A DNA stretch of 64,000 bases from Streptosporangium carneum (GCF_027922005.1 NZ_BSEV01000007.1:124001-188000), one strand, 5' to 3'; shown: positions 25,730-35,110, counted from the stretch's first letter. A program made the numbers and translations. Notes: generated by a model not told the origin, from the sequence alone.

Positions 25730-26659
25730 GTGACCGTTGCTCCTGAAGGCCGAAAGCTCCTCCGCCTGGAGGTCCGCAACAGCCAGACCCCCATCGAGCG
25801 CAAACCTCCGTGGATCAAGACCCGGCTGAAGACCGGTCCTGAGTACACCGAGCTCAAGTCGCTGGTGAGACGCGAGGGTCTGCACACGGTTTGCGAAGAG
25901 GCGGGCTGTCCCAACATCTATGAGTGCTGGGAGGACCGTGAGGCCACGTTCCTCATCGGCGGCGACCAGTGCACCCGTCGCTGCGACTTCTGTCAGATCG
26001 ACACCGGCAAGCCCGCCGAGTACGACACCGACGAGCCTCGCAGGGTGGCCGAGTCGGTCCAGCAGATGGGCCTGCGCTACGCCACGGTGACCGGTGTGGC
26101 CCGCGACGACCTTCCCGACGGCGGCGCCTGGCTGTACGCCGAGACCGCCAGGCAGATCCACGCGCTGCTGCCGGGCTGCGGCGTCGAACTGCTGGTTCCG
26201 GACTTCAACGGCGACCAGGAGCAGCTCGAGGAGGTCTTCTCGGCCAAGCCCGAGGTGTTCGCGCACAACATCGAGACCGTGCCGCGGATCTTCAAGCGGA
26301 TCCGTCCCGCGTTCCGCTACGAGCGCTCCCTCGAGGTGATCACCAAGGCCCGCAAGGCCGGTCTGGTGACCAAGTCCAACCTGATCCTCGGCATGGGCGA
26401 GGAGCGCGAGGAGATCGTGCAGGCCATGCGCGACCTGCACGAGGCCGGGTGCGACCTGCTGACCGTGACCCAGTACCTCCGCCCCACCCCGCGTCACCAC
26501 CCGGTGGACCGCTGGGTGAAGCCCGAGGAGTTCGTCGAGCTCCAGAAGGAGGCGGAGGCCATCGGCTTCGCCGGGGTCCTGTCGGGGCCGCTGGTCCGTT
26601 CCTCCTACCGCGCGGGCCGGCTGTACCAGCAGGCCATCGAGGCTCGCCAGAACGCCTGA
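25730..26659 (+). CDS. lipA: lipoyl synthase LipA
   Basis: LipA is the radical-SAM enzyme that inserts two sulfurs into protein-bound octanoyl groups. Both cluster motifs are present in the 309-residue product: the auxiliary cluster [12 protein letters not shown] (C55, C60, C66) and the radical SAM motif CTRRCDFC (C81, C85, C88). The C-terminal [17 protein letters not shown] contains the conserved RSSY serine ligand. The frame is open from 25691, but GTG 25730 ([16 protein letters not shown]) matches family length. It follows lipB after 386 bp and has its own terminator. Confidence 0.97.
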   Translation: MTVAPEGRKLLRLEVRNSQTPIERKPPWIKTRLKTGPEYTELKSLVRREGLHTVCEEAGCPNIYECWEDREATFLIGGDQCTRRCDFCQIDTGKPAEYDTDEPRRVAESVQQMGLRYATVTGVARDDLPDGGAWLYAETARQIHALLPGCGVELLVPDFNGDQEQLEEVFSAKPEVFAHNIETVPRIFKRIRPAFRYERSLEVITKARKAGLVTKSNLILGMGEEREEIVQAMRDLHEAGCDLLTVTQYLRPTPRHHPVDRWVKPEEFVELQKEAEAIGFAGVLSGPLVRSSYRAGRLYQQAIEARQNA

Positions 26660-26669
26660 TCCGTTCTCA

Positions 26670-26709
26670 CCGGGAGCCCCGCGCCACGCGCGCGGGGCTC
26701 CCGGCGTTT
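26670..26709 (+). terminator. intrinsic terminator after lipA
   Basis: A perfect 14-bp stem (26670-26683 with 26691-26704, core ccgggagccccgcg) with a 7-base loop is followed by cgttt. Confidence 0.85.
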
Positions 26710-26862
26710 CACCGCGCCCGGCCCGAGGGCGCTCCCGCGAAGTGGCTCTCGTCCGCTTTTCGACCGCTTCCTCCGACGGCCGCCCGGTCAGCGGACGTCG
26801 CGTGTCGGCGGCGGGCAGGTCACGTTTTCATTTTTTGACCCCAGGATTTGTATCCTCAAGAC

Positions 26863-27543
26863 ATGGCGAAGAAGCCCGAAGACCAAGAGCGCCCGGGGCG
26901 CATCAAGCAGCTCCGCATGATCGCGCAGATCATCAAACAGGCAAACCCCAAGGGAATGCCGATCGTCTACGCGTCGGCGCTCGGCACGCTCGCGCTGTGT
27001 GTCGTGATAGGCCTGGTCACGGGCTTGTTCTGGTATCTGCTCTTCATCGGGATCATGCTGGCCCTGACCGTCGGTCTGGTGGTGTTCGGTCAGCTCGCCC
27101 AGAAGGCTCAGTACTCCATGCTGGACGGCCAGCCGGGCGCGGCCGCCGCGATCCTGCAGGGCATGCGCGGCACGTGGGAGGTCGCCCCCGCCGTCGCGGT
27201 CAACCGCGACCAGGACATCGTGCACCGTGTGATCGGCTACCCGGGTGTGATCCTGGTCTCCGAGGGCCCCGGCTCCCGGGTGCAGAAGATGCTGGTGGCC
27301 GAGAAGAAGCGCGTGCAGCGGGTCGCTCTCGACGTGCCGGTCTACGACATCCAGTCCGGTGACGGCGAGGGCCAGATTCCCATCGCCAAGCTGCAGCGGC
27401 ACCTGATGAAGCTGCCCCGCAACCTCAAGAAGCCCGCCGTCTACGAGGTCAACAACAGGCTCAAGGCCCTTCCGCAGACGCTGCCGATGCCCAAGGGCCC
27501 GCTGCCGCGTGGCGCGAAGATGCCCCGGCCGAAGATGCGTTGA
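26863..27543 (+). CDS. DUF4191 domain membrane protein
   Basis: A 226-residue protein of the DUF4191 family, conserved next to lipA in actinobacteria. A charged N-terminus (AKKPEDQERPGRIKQLRMIAQIIKQANPKG) precedes two membrane segments (VYASALGTLALCVVIGLVTGLFW and LLFIGIMLALTVGLVVFGQL). The remaining 140 residues are cytoplasmic, with LDGQPGAAAAILQGMRGTWEVAPAVAVNRDQDIVHRVIGYPGVILVSEG and a basic Pro-rich tail ending PRGAKMPRPKMR. Function unknown. ATG 26863 is preferred to the in-frame TTG at 26848. The stop overlaps the methyltransferase TTG. Confidence 0.9.
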   Translation: MAKKPEDQERPGRIKQLRMIAQIIKQANPKGMPIVYASALGTLALCVVIGLVTGLFWYLLFIGIMLALTVGLVVFGQLAQKAQYSMLDGQPGAAAAILQGMRGTWEVAPAVAVNRDQDIVHRVIGYPGVILVSEGPGSRVQKMLVAEKKRVQRVALDVPVYDIQSGDGEGQIPIAKLQRHLMKLPRNLKKPAVYEVNNRLKALPQTLPMPKGPLPRGAKMPRPKMR

Positions 27544-28340
27544 CGGACGTGGCGGGGATCGACCGGCGTCAGGTGGACGCCGCGGACACCTCGCGGGCGA
27601 ACCGCGGCTGGTGGGACGGCGCCGCGGACGAATACCAGGCCGAGCATGGAGACTTCCTGCGTGACGCGGGCTTCGTCTGGTGTCCCGAGGGGCTCGACGA
27701 GGCCGACGCGCGCCTGCTGGGCGACGTGGCCGGCAAGGACGTGCTGGAGATCGGCTGCGGAGCCGGGCAGTGCGGGCGGTGGCTGACGGGGCAGGGAGCG
27801 CGGGTCGCCGCGTTCGACCTGTCGTTCCGGCAGCTCCAGCACTCCCGCAGGATCGACCTCGGCGGCGGGTCCCACCTGCCCGTGGTCCAGGCGGACGCCG
27901 AGTTCCTGCCCTTCGCCGACCAGTCCTTCGACCTGGCCTGCTCGGCGTTCGGCGCCCTGCCGTTCGTGGCGGACGCCCGTGCCGTCCTCGTCGAGGCCCG
28001 CAGGGTGCTTCGTCCCGGCGGCCGGCTGGTCTTCTCGGTGAGCCATCCGATCCGCTGGGCCTTCCCCGACGACCCGGGTCCCGCCGGGCTGATCGCCGAC
28101 CGGTCCTACTTCGACCGCTCGCCGTACGTGGAGATCGGCGATGACGGGCAGCCGTCCTACGTCGAGCACCACCGCACGATGGCGGACTGGATCGGGCACG
28201 TCGTCGCTTCGGGGCTGGTGCTGTGCGGGCTGGTGGAGCCGGAGTGGCCCGAGGGCCACAAGCGCGAGTGGGGCGGCTGGAGCCCGCTGCGGGGCCGCTG
28301 CCTTCCAGGAACGGCGATCTTCACCTGCGTCAGGCCGTAG
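27540..28340 (+). CDS. class I SAM-dependent methyltransferase
   Basis: A 266-residue methyltransferase with motif I VLEIGCGAGQCGRWL, motif II region VAAFDLSFRQLQHSR, an acidic post-motif (VVQADAEFLPFADQSFDLACSAFGALPFV) and a RVLRPGGRLVFSVSHPIRW segment typical of the Methyltransf_11 group. Substrate unknown. The TTG start overlaps the DUF4191 stop (TTGA); a GTG three codons later is an alternative. A long hairpin 70 bp after the stop ends the unit. Confidence 0.9.
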   Translation: MTDVAGIDRRQVDAADTSRANRGWWDGAADEYQAEHGDFLRDAGFVWCPEGLDEADARLLGDVAGKDVLEIGCGAGQCGRWLTGQGARVAAFDLSFRQLQHSRRIDLGGGSHLPVVQADAEFLPFADQSFDLACSAFGALPFVADARAVLVEARRVLRPGGRLVFSVSHPIRWAFPDDPGPAGLIADRSYFDRSPYVEIGDDGQPSYVEHHRTMADWIGHVVASGLVLCGLVEPEWPEGHKREWGGWSPLRGRCLPGTAIFTCVRP

Positions 28341-28411
28341 GAGTCCTCGGCGACTCCTCGCCGCCGTTCCCGAGGCGGGGAGGCGACGCACGGAGCGTGG
28401 AGAAGGAAGAC

Positions 28412-28450
28412 AGCAGGGGCGGGGATCCTCATGGGATCCCCGCCCCTGCT
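28412..28450. terminator. long perfect hairpin between convergent genes
   Basis: A 17-bp perfect stem (28412-28428 with 28434-28450, arm agcaggggcggggatcc) with a 5-base loop lies between the methyltransferase and the convergent phosphodiesterase gene. There is no T-run, so it is a stem-only or bidirectional terminator. Confidence 0.7.
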
Positions 28451-28603
28451 CGTGCACGGCCACCCGGTGGGGCGGCCGCCGACGTTCACCGGGCCGTGTC
28501 CGCTCGTCAGCGCCGACCGGCTCCGTGTCACCACTCGCCGTACCGGCGCCGATGAGGGTTCTGAGTCCAGCCGTCCTCGTCAACGGCCGACCGTGACCCC
28601 GGC

Positions 28604-28747
28604 GAGCTCGCAGGCCCCGGGAGAAGGCCAGGAGGCCGCTGAGAAGCCCGTTCCGGAGCAGAACCAGCCTGTACCCGGCTGACCGCCTCGGTGACCTCGC
28701 AGGCCTCAGGAGAAGGCCAGGAGGCCGCCGAGGAGGCCGTTCCGGAG
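28604..28747. repeat. two 55-bp direct repeats, 89-bp period
   Basis: Copies at 28604-28658 and 28693-28747 share ctcgcaggc, ggagaaggccaggaggccgc and gttccggag, with a handful of substitutions between. They lie immediately 3' of the phosphodiesterase gene. Both copies can be read on the plus strand as SQAxGEGQEAAExxVPE, but the 89-bp period breaks any common frame, so I do not call a gene. Confidence 0.75.
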
Positions 28748-28759
28748 AAGCGGTGTCGT

Positions 28760-31243
28760 CTATGGGCGGTTGACCGTGACCTCGGTGACCTCGCTGCCCT
28801 CGGGGTAGTAGGGGAGCCTGGCGTGCTGGATGTCGTTGATCGAGGCCTTGACCGTCTCGGCGTGCGTCACCGTCCTGGTCAGCGTGCACCTGCCGTCGTC
28901 GCCCGTCCGGCAGAGGGCGGGCAGCGCGACGTTCTTGCCCTCGCGGAGCCAGGAGCCCTTCACCAGCGCGCCGTGCACCGGCTTTCCTGCGAGGTCGGTG
29001 ACGGTCAGGTCCACGAAGGCCTGCCATGCCGGGGAGTGGGCGGGGTTGCCGACCGCGACGGAGCGGGTCTTCGCCTCGCTGACCACCAGGCCCTCGGCGG
29101 GCTTGGAGGACAGCCTGACGTCGTCGACCGCCCAGTACCAGCCCTCCTTGGTCGAGGCGTAGCGGAAGCGGACCTGTGCCTGCTTGGCGCCGGCCGGGAC
29201 CTGGACCTTGAACGACTCGGTCTTGGCGACGGCGTCGGCGGTGTAGGAGGTGACGGGGACCGGGGTCGCGCCGTCGAAGGAGATCGAGACCTCGGCCTTC
29301 TGGGCCGGGTCGGTGCGGTAGTGCGTCACGTAGGACAGGTCGAGGGTGCTTCCCGGGTAGACCTTCGCGGGCGGGCCGACCAGGGTCGAGTCGAACCCTC
29401 CCGTGACCGGCTTGTCGGTCCACTCGTCGGAGTCGGCGACGGCGAACACGTCGCGCGAGCGCACGTTGGTCTCACGCCGCTGGTCGCGCTCCGTGCGGGT
29501 CCAGAACTCGTCCGTGGCGAAGGACCAGCCCCGCCACTCGGCGTAGCCGCCGGTGCCCATCGCGCCGTTGTCCACCTTCCAGCCGGTCGGCGGGGTGTGG
29601 GTGAAGCCCTTCAGCCCGGCGGGGATGCCGGTCTCGTCGGCGCGCTCGGCCAGGCTCGGGCGCAGGGTGTCGAACGGGTCGGTGCTCGCCGTCGTGATCG
29701 GACGTCCGTCGAGGGCCGGGTCGAGCGGCTGGCCGAGGTGCTTCAGCGCGGTGGCGGCGAGGTCGACGAGGCGGACGTCCGTACGGGTGGCCCCCGCCGG
29801 GATGTCCGCGCCCTGGGCGATGACGAAGGTCGAGCGCTCGCGGGGGTCGGAGCCTCCGTGGTCGCCGCCGGTCTTGTGGCCGTGGTCGGCGGTGACCATG
29901 GTCAGCCAGTTCTCCTGGGCGTAGGAGGGCCTGGAACGCACCGCCTGGAGGATCCGGCCGACCTGGGCGTCGGCGTCCTTGATCGCCTTGAGGTAGGCCG
30001 GGCTGTCGGGGCCGGTGCTGTGCCCGGCGCCGTCGATGTTGTCGAGCTGGACGAAGGTGGCGTCCGGGCTGTTGTCCTTGATGTAGGAGACCGCCTTGCG
30101 TGTGGTGCCCTCGTCGTAGTCGGCGCCGCCGTTGAGGCGCACGTCCACCTTGGCCCCGAAGACGGTGTTGTTGATCGGCCCCCAGGACGCGACGACGAAG
30201 GTGGAGAAGGACGGGTCGGCCTTCTCCAGGCGGGTCATGAAGTCGGGGTAGGCGTCGTAGCGGGGGCTGGTGAAGTCGTTGTCCCTGACGTTGTGCTTGT
30301 CCGGCCAGACGCCGGTGGCGATCGTCGACCAGCCGGGGCCCGAGCTGGTCTGCGCCATCGGGCTGGAGTAGAGCGGGCTCGGCGCCGCGGTGCCCTTGGC
30401 GACGAGCTCCTTGAGATTGGGCGCGTCGGCCTCCCCGATCTTGTCGAGCAGGGCGCCGTCGAGACCGATGACCAGGAGCTTGTCCTTCTTGGTCCCGTCG
30501 GGGCCGTCGGGCACCTCGGGGGGCGCCTCGGGCAGCGGGGGCTTCTCGATGGGCGCGTCGGCGACCCTGACGTCGTCGATAGCCCAGAACCAGTTGTTGG
30601 CGCCGTCGTGCAGGCGCCAGTTCACCTTCATCCTCTGGGCGCCGGCGGGGACGGGGATCTCCAGCGAGTAGTACTCGTTGAGCGCGTCCGCGTCGCCCAG
30701 CTTCATGATCTCGACAGGGGCGCCGCCGTCGAAGCTCACGGTCACCTGCCCCTTCTGCGGGGCCTCCCGGCGGTAGTGGCTGGCGAAGCCGAGGTAGACC
30801 TTGTCCTTCCCCTGGGGAAGGGTCACCTCGTTCGAGGTCAGCGTCGAGTCGAACCGGCCCTTCGAACTGGGGGATCCCTTGTCGTCCCACTCGTCGGGGT
30901 CGGCGACGGCGAACACGCCGGAGGCGCGGGTGAAACCCTCCCTGCCCTGCCCCTCCGCGGCGGTCCAGAAAGGCAGTGTGGTGAACGACCAGCCCTGCCA
31001 CTCGGTCACGCCCTGCGGCATGTCCGGGGCCAGACTGACCGTCCATCCCGCGGGCGGTGTGTGCGTGAATCCCTTGAGGTCGGCGGGAATCCCGGACTCG
31101 TCGACCCGGGTGGACAGGGAGCCGGAAAGGCCGTCGAAGTTCTCGGCCTGCAACGGGGTCTGAGCAGTCCGGGCCTCGGCGGCGAGAGGCGTCGCGATGA
31201 CCGTGGCGGCCGCGAGCAGGGCCAACCCATTCCTGAAGCGCAT
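28760..31243 (-). CDS. secreted alkaline phosphatase/phosphodiesterase-family protein with duplicated flanking domain
   Basis: An 827-residue exported protein: signal peptide (MRFRNGLALLAAATVIATPLAAEARA-like), then a beta-rich domain (about 40-235) containing LKGFTHTPPAGWTV and FWAIDDVRVADAP. Residues about 255-525 form a type I phosphodiesterase/alkaline phosphatase domain with LLVIGLDGALLDKI (first metal Asp), SPMAQTSSGPGWSTIATGVWPDKH (nucleophile region), DNIDGAGHSTGPDS and TADHGHKTGGDHGG (metal Asp and His). A second copy of the flanking domain follows (about 530-715; LKGFTHTPPTGWKV, YWAVDDVRLSSKP), then an Ig-like Big_1 domain (VDLTVTDLAGKPVHGALVKGSW). It probably hydrolyses phosphoesters outside the cell. 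Candidate PHO-box repeats lie 62-94 bases upstream. Confidence 0.9.
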   Translation of the reverse strand: MRFRNGLALLAAATVIATPLAAEARTAQTPLQAENFDGLSGSLSTRVDESGIPADLKGFTHTPPAGWTVSLAPDMPQGVTEWQGWSFTTLPFWTAAEGQGREGFTRASGVFAVADPDEWDDKGSPSSKGRFDSTLTSNEVTLPQGKDKVYLGFASHYRREAPQKGQVTVSFDGGAPVEIMKLGDADALNEYYSLEIPVPAGAQRMKVNWRLHDGANNWFWAIDDVRVADAPIEKPPLPEAPPEVPDGPDGTKKDKLLVIGLDGALLDKIGEADAPNLKELVAKGTAAPSPLYSSPMAQTSSGPGWSTIATGVWPDKHNVRDNDFTSPRYDAYPDFMTRLEKADPSFSTFVVASWGPINNTVFGAKVDVRLNGGADYDEGTTRKAVSYIKDNSPDATFVQLDNIDGAGHSTGPDSPAYLKAIKDADAQVGRILQAVRSRPSYAQENWLTMVTADHGHKTGGDHGGSDPRERSTFVIAQGADIPAGATRTDVRLVDLAATALKHLGQPLDPALDGRPITTASTDPFDTLRPSLAERADETGIPAGLKGFTHTPPTGWKVDNGAMGTGGYAEWRGWSFATDEFWTRTERDQRRETNVRSRDVFAVADSDEWTDKPVTGGFDSTLVGPPAKVYPGSTLDLSYVTHYRTDPAQKAEVSISFDGATPVPVTSYTADAVAKTESFKVQVPAGAKQAQVRFRYASTKEGWYWAVDDVRLSSKPAEGLVVSEAKTRSVAVGNPAHSPAWQAFVDLTVTDLAGKPVHGALVKGSWLREGKNVALPALCRTGDDGRCTLTRTVTHAETVKASINDIQHARLPYYPEGSEVTEVTVNRP

Positions 31244-31304
31244 GTGCCTTCGTTCTGTGCTGTCGTTCTGTAGCTGTCGGGTGTTCCGGGGAAACCGTCA
31301 TGCA

Positions 31305-31337
31305 GGACGGTGAATCGACAGCGACGACATAATGAAC
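31305..31337 (-). promoter_or_regulatory. candidate PHO-box-like direct repeats
   Basis: On the minus strand GTTCATTATGT, an 11-base spacer and ATTCACCGTCC form two half-sites in 11-bp register, resembling the PhoP direct-repeat unit (GTTCAyy-type) of streptomycetes. They lie 62-94 bases before the secreted phosphatase start. The matches are imperfect. Confidence 0.35.
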
Positions 31338-31460
31338 GGGCGGCCAATTAGCCCTATTCGATTTCACGTTCAGCGCTATAGGAAATAACGATGAGCAATT
31401 GTTTTCATTTACCGGTACGGTCCTCGGGGGACGTCTTCGAAAAATCAGGGCGACCCCGGG

Positions 31461-31496
31461 AAAAAAGGAAGGGCGCGGGGCCCTCGCCCCACGCCC
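31461..31496 (-). terminator. intrinsic terminator of the RDD gene
   Basis: Read on the minus strand, an 11-bp stem with one mismatch (gggcgtggggc paired with gccccgcgccc) is followed by ccttcctttttt, ending the RDD transcript 20 bases after its stop. Confidence 0.8.
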
Positions 31497-31516
31497 TCAC
31501 GGCGACGCGCCCGGAC

Positions 31517-31981
31517 TCACATCCGCACGACCACGGTGTTCGCCGCGCGGTCGTGCAGGCCGCGCTGGTCGCGGTCCCAGATCAGAGGCGGTACGGCCAG
31601 GCACAGCAGCACGGTCCGCACGAGCACGGACAGGAACCGGGGGCGGCCGCCGTCGAGCGCGGCGACCCGGATGTTGAGCAGGCGCATGCCGAACGTCATG
31701 CCCATGGTGCCGACCAGCAGGACGTACTCGACCGCGAGCACCGCGACGGGAACCCAGCTCTGCTGGACCGGGTCGATCCGCAGCAGTCCCTGGGTGATGG
31801 CCCAGGTGCAGATCAACCAGTCGATCACCAGAGCGCCGATCCTGCGCCCGAATCCGGCCACCGCTCCGCTGCCCTCGGCGGGCAGCCCGAGCTGCTCCCC
31901 CGGATAGCCCAGATCCACACCGGCCGACCTGACGCCGCCGAGCCAGGTCTGGGTCCAACGGGGCTGCTGCCTGCTGTTCAT
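31517..31981 (-). CDS. RDD family membrane protein
   Basis: A 154-residue protein with the RDD signature: GAVAGFGRRIGALVIDWLICTWAI (the R-D of the first membrane segment), a second segment WVPVAVLAVEYVLLVGTMGMTFGMRLLNIRV, and a third FLSVLVRTVLLCLAVPPLIWDRDQRGLHDRAANTVVV. RDD proteins are small transport-linked membrane proteins of unclear role, some acting as Na+(Li+)/H+ antiporters. In streptomycetes an RDD gene also precedes glnA, as I recall, so this is probably conserved synteny. Divergent from the gene at 32102. Confidence 0.9.
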   Translation of the reverse strand: MNSRQQPRWTQTWLGGVRSAGVDLGYPGEQLGLPAEGSGAVAGFGRRIGALVIDWLICTWAITQGLLRIDPVQQSWVPVAVLAVEYVLLVGTMGMTFGMRLLNIRVAALDGGRPRFLSVLVRTVLLCLAVPPLIWDRDQRGLHDRAANTVVVRM

Positions 31982-32101
31982 GACTCCACGGTATCCGCCC
32001 GTGAGGTCGCCCCCGCATTCGGCCGAAACCCTACCGAACCCGACGAAAAACAGAGATCATGATCTTTAAACTTCTTGTCCTCTTTTTCTTCGGAGTCCTC
32101 A

Positions 32102-33130
32102 GTGTCCGATACGGATGACCTCGACCGACGCTTCGCGGCCATCGCCTCCCAGACCGACCAGGACGAGCGCCGGAGGATGAGCGACACCGCCGCCAAGGAG
32201 TGGTCGAACCTGCCTCGCAACAGACGTCGCCGCAGGCGGTGGATCACGGTGTTGGCCGCGTGCGTCCTCGTCGCGGGCGCCGGAGTCGTCGTCGCCTACC
32301 GGCCCGAGGTCGTCACCCAGGTCCGCGACGCCCTCGCCGAACAGCTCTCCGACACGGGCGGCCTGAGCCTCGGCGCGATTCCCGAGGAGACCATGACGGT
32401 GGACGCCGTCCCCCCGTCCGTCTCCCCCTTCGAGGGGTCTCCGGCCAAGGACTACGCCGAGGGGGTCAAAGGACTGGTGATGCCGCCCGCCACGACGAGG
32501 GGCGGACTGAGCCGGAAGGACGTCGCCGCCGCGTTGAAGCGCACCAGGGACATGCTCGCGGCCTCCCACCTCGATCGCCGGACGCTCATGGGCGGCAGGC
32601 CGACGGCGCTGGTGAGGCTTCTGGACCCGGAGCTCCGCCCGTGGTTCCTGAAGAACCTGGACCGCAGGAAGCCCGGGAACGACTCCAACACCCGCTACTG
32701 GGTCACCAGCCTGGCGCCCAAAGCCGCCGAACTGGCCACAGACGTGATCAAGGTCAACGGGCGGACGAAGTACTCCGCCTTCCGTGAGGACGGCAGAACA
32801 GGAATCCGGATCACGGTGAACTACCTGTTCGTCTACGCCGTCCAACGCCCCGGACAGCCCGAGAGCGTCACCCGGGTCATCAGCCACAACATGGGAGAGC
32901 TCCTCGCCTACCGGGAGAACGGCGCACTCGTGGTGTGGCCCGTCGAGTGGAACTCCGGCACCGTGACGGGGGTCCGCTGCGATGTTCAGGACGGCTTCGT
33001 CCACCCCTTCTACGAGGACTCGGCGCCTGACAAGGAGGTGGTCGAGGCCACCGGCGCCCCGCTGGACCCCTATGACCTCGACCACGACTCCGGCGACGAC
33101 AACAGCTGCAGAGCGGCCTCCCGCAGCTGA
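32102..33130 (+). CDS. membrane-anchored protein of unknown function
   Basis: A 342-residue protein I do not recognise. It has a cytoplasmic N-terminus (SDTDDLDRRFAAIASQTDQDERRRMSDTAAKEWSNLPRNRRRRRR), one membrane segment (WITVLAACVLVAGAGVVVAY, about 59-78) and an extracytoplasmic domain with a helical start (SRKDVAAALKRTRDMLAASHLDRRTLMGGRPTALVRLLDPELRPWF) and beta-rich second half (RTGIRITVNYLFVYAVQRPGQPESVTRVISHNMGELLAY). The last residues are acidic. GTG 32102 is chosen because GGAG lies about 8 bases upstream; the TTG at 32075 is less likely. It is transcribed toward glnA but separated by 313 bp with a GlnR box. Confidence 0.75.
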   Translation: MSDTDDLDRRFAAIASQTDQDERRRMSDTAAKEWSNLPRNRRRRRRWITVLAACVLVAGAGVVVAYRPEVVTQVRDALAEQLSDTGGLSLGAIPEETMTVDAVPPSVSPFEGSPAKDYAEGVKGLVMPPATTRGGLSRKDVAAALKRTRDMLAASHLDRRTLMGGRPTALVRLLDPELRPWFLKNLDRRKPGNDSNTRYWVTSLAPKAAELATDVIKVNGRTKYSAFREDGRTGIRITVNYLFVYAVQRPGQPESVTRVISHNMGELLAYRENGALVVWPVEWNSGTVTGVRCDVQDGFVHPFYEDSAPDKEVVEATGAPLDPYDLDHDSGDDNSCRAASRS

Positions 33131-33355
33131 CCGCCGAACCGTACGGCGGTCGCGGCCACCGGGCGGGCCGTACGTGACCGGTCAGACGACGCCCCAGGGC
33201 CCGGTCCTGTCCGGCGGCTGAACCGCGACCGGAGGCGGACCTGTCCGGTGGCCGGCCCCGCCGCACGCCGGGCCGTACGTGAAAGTCGGGCAAAGGAAGC
33301 TGTTTCCGGCATGGCGCAGTGATGCGCCGGAGCTAGCGTGAAGGACGGCTTCTCC

Positions 33356-33393
33356 TTAACACGAGTGAAACAAAAGAGACACGGGGCGGTAAC
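33356..33393 (+). promoter_or_regulatory. GlnR box upstream of glnA (four half-sites)
   Basis: Four pentamers occur at exactly 11-bp intervals: TTAAC (33356), GAAAC (33367), GACAC (33378) and GTAAC (33389), each separated by 6 bases. This matches the actinobacterial GlnR consensus gTnAC-N6-GaAAC, doubled as at glnA and amtB promoters of Streptomyces. It ends 50 bases before the glnA start. Confidence 0.8.
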
Positions 33394-33443
33394 GGCGCAG
33401 ATCTACGTTCGATCTGATAGCCCGTGCCCCTTGGGAGGTTCGC

Positions 33444-34868
33444 GTGTTCAACTCCGCTGACGACGTCCTCAAGTTCATCAAGGACGAGGGGGTGCAGTTC
33501 GTCGATGTCAGGTTCACGGACCTGCCGGGGACGACGCACCACTTCACGTTCCCCACGGAGAACTTCGGGGCGAACGTCTTCACCGACGGCCTGATGTTCG
33601 ACGGATCGTCGATCCGTGGTTTCCAGGCCATCCACGAGTCCGACATGCTTCTGCTGCCCGACCCCTCGACGGCCGTGCTCGACCCCTTCAGAAAGCACAA
33701 GACGCTCAACATCAACTTCTTCGTGCACGACCCGCTGACGGGTGAGGCCTACAGCCGCGACCCCCGCAACGTCGCCCGCAAGGCCGAGGAGTATCTCAAG
33801 GGCACCGGCATCGCCGACACGGTCTTCTTCGGCCCCGAGGCCGAGTTCTACATCTTCGACGACGTGCGCTTCGAGACCAGCGCCCACTCCAGCTACTACC
33901 ACATCGACTCCATCGAGGGCGCCTGGAACACCGGCAAGGCCCAGGACGGCGGCAACCTCGGCTACAAGCCGCGCTACAAGGGCGGCTACTTCCCGGTTCC
34001 GCCGATGGACCACTTCACCGACCTGCGCTCGGAGATGGTCCGCCGTCTCATCGAGGCGGGCATCGAGGTGGAGATGCAGCACCACGAGGTCGGCACCGCG
34101 GGACAGGCCGAGATCGACTTCCGGTTCAACACGCTGCTCAAGGCCGCCGACACCATGATGCTGTACAAGTACATCGTCAAGAGCACGGCGCTGGAGCACG
34201 GCCACACCGTCACCTTCATGCCCAAGCCGATCTTCGGTGACAACGGCTCCGGCATGCACTGCCACCAGTCGCTCTGGAAGGACGGCGCGCCGCTCTTCTA
34301 CGACGAGGTCGGCTACGCGGGTCTGTCCGACACCGCCCGCTACTACATCGGCGGCCTGCTCAGGCACGCCCCGTCGCTGCTGGCCTTCACCAACCCGACG
34401 GTGAACTCCTACCACCGCCTGGTCCCCGGCTACGAGGCTCCGGTCAACCTGGTCTACTCCCAGCGCAACCGCTCCGCGTGCATCCGCATCCCGATCACCG
34501 GCTCGAACCCGAAGGCCAAGCGCATCGAGTTCCGTGTGCCCGACCCGTCCTGCAACCCGTACTTCGCCTTCGCCGCGCAGCTGATGGCCGGAATCGACGG
34601 CATCCGCAACAAGATCGAGCCGGTCGAGCCCGTGGACAAGGACCTCTACGAGCTTCCCCCCGAGGAGGCCCGCAACATCCCGCAGGTCCCCGGCACGCTC
34701 GCCGAGGTGCTCGACGCCCTGGAGGCCGACCACGACTACCTCCTCGAGGGCGGCGTGTTCACCTCGGACCTGATCGAGACCTGGATCGCCTACAAGCGTG
34801 AGAACGAGATCGACCCGATCCGCCTGCGCCCGCACCCGCACGAGTTCGAGCTGTACTACGACGTCTGA
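33444..34868 (+). CDS. glnA: glutamine synthetase type I (GSI-beta)
   Basis: The 474-residue enzyme makes glutamine from glutamate and ammonia. Family motifs are [89 protein letters not shown] and [17 protein letters not shown]. The adenylylation site [10 protein letters not shown] (Y402) is intact, so activity is expected to be controlled by the GlnE encoded at 53.5-56.5 kb. GTG start with GGGAGG 7 bases upstream. A GlnR box precedes the gene, indicating nitrogen-dependent transcription. Two hairpins follow the stop (34900-34940 and 35071-35104). Confidence 0.98.
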   Translation: MFNSADDVLKFIKDEGVQFVDVRFTDLPGTTHHFTFPTENFGANVFTDGLMFDGSSIRGFQAIHESDMLLLPDPSTAVLDPFRKHKTLNINFFVHDPLTGEAYSRDPRNVARKAEEYLKGTGIADTVFFGPEAEFYIFDDVRFETSAHSSYYHIDSIEGAWNTGKAQDGGNLGYKPRYKGGYFPVPPMDHFTDLRSEMVRRLIEAGIEVEMQHHEVGTAGQAEIDFRFNTLLKAADTMMLYKYIVKSTALEHGHTVTFMPKPIFGDNGSGMHCHQSLWKDGAPLFYDEVGYAGLSDTARYYIGGLLRHAPSLLAFTNPTVNSYHRLVPGYEAPVNLVYSQRNRSACIRIPITGSNPKAKRIEFRVPDPSCNPYFAFAAQLMAGIDGIRNKIEPVEPVDKDLYELPPEEARNIPQVPGTLAEVLDALEADHDYLLEGGVFTSDLIETWIAYKRENEIDPIRLRPHPHEFELYYDV

Positions 34869-35070
34869 CCGATTGAGGCCGTGACCTGCGGAAACCCTGA
34901 CGGGTGGTCCGCCGGGACCAGGGCAGTGCCCTGGGCGGACTCCATGCCGACTTCGGAGTCGGCGATGAGAACCCTTTCTGGGTGATGATCGAACAGTGGT
35001 CGGCGCAGTGCTGGGTGCCGGATTCGAGTTTGGCATCGAATTGGGCATCCAGGTAATGAACCTTTCCGCG

Positions 35071-35110
35071 TAGCCCTTGATCGGCCACAACTGATCAAGG
35101 GCTACTTCGG
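35071..35110 (+). terminator. hairpin downstream of glnA
   Basis: A 12-bp perfect stem (35071-35082 with 35093-35104, arm tagcccttgatc) with a 10-base loop is followed by cttcgg. Closer to the glnA stop there is another nested palindrome (ccagggc/gccctgg within gtccgcc/ggcggac, 34907-34940). Confidence 0.6.

Noticed and set aside
28431..28760. Plus-strand frames encoding SQAxGEGQEAAExxVPE twice
   Set aside because: The 89-bp period puts the copies in different frames and there is no Shine-Dalgarno sequence or complete protein; treated as a DNA repeat.
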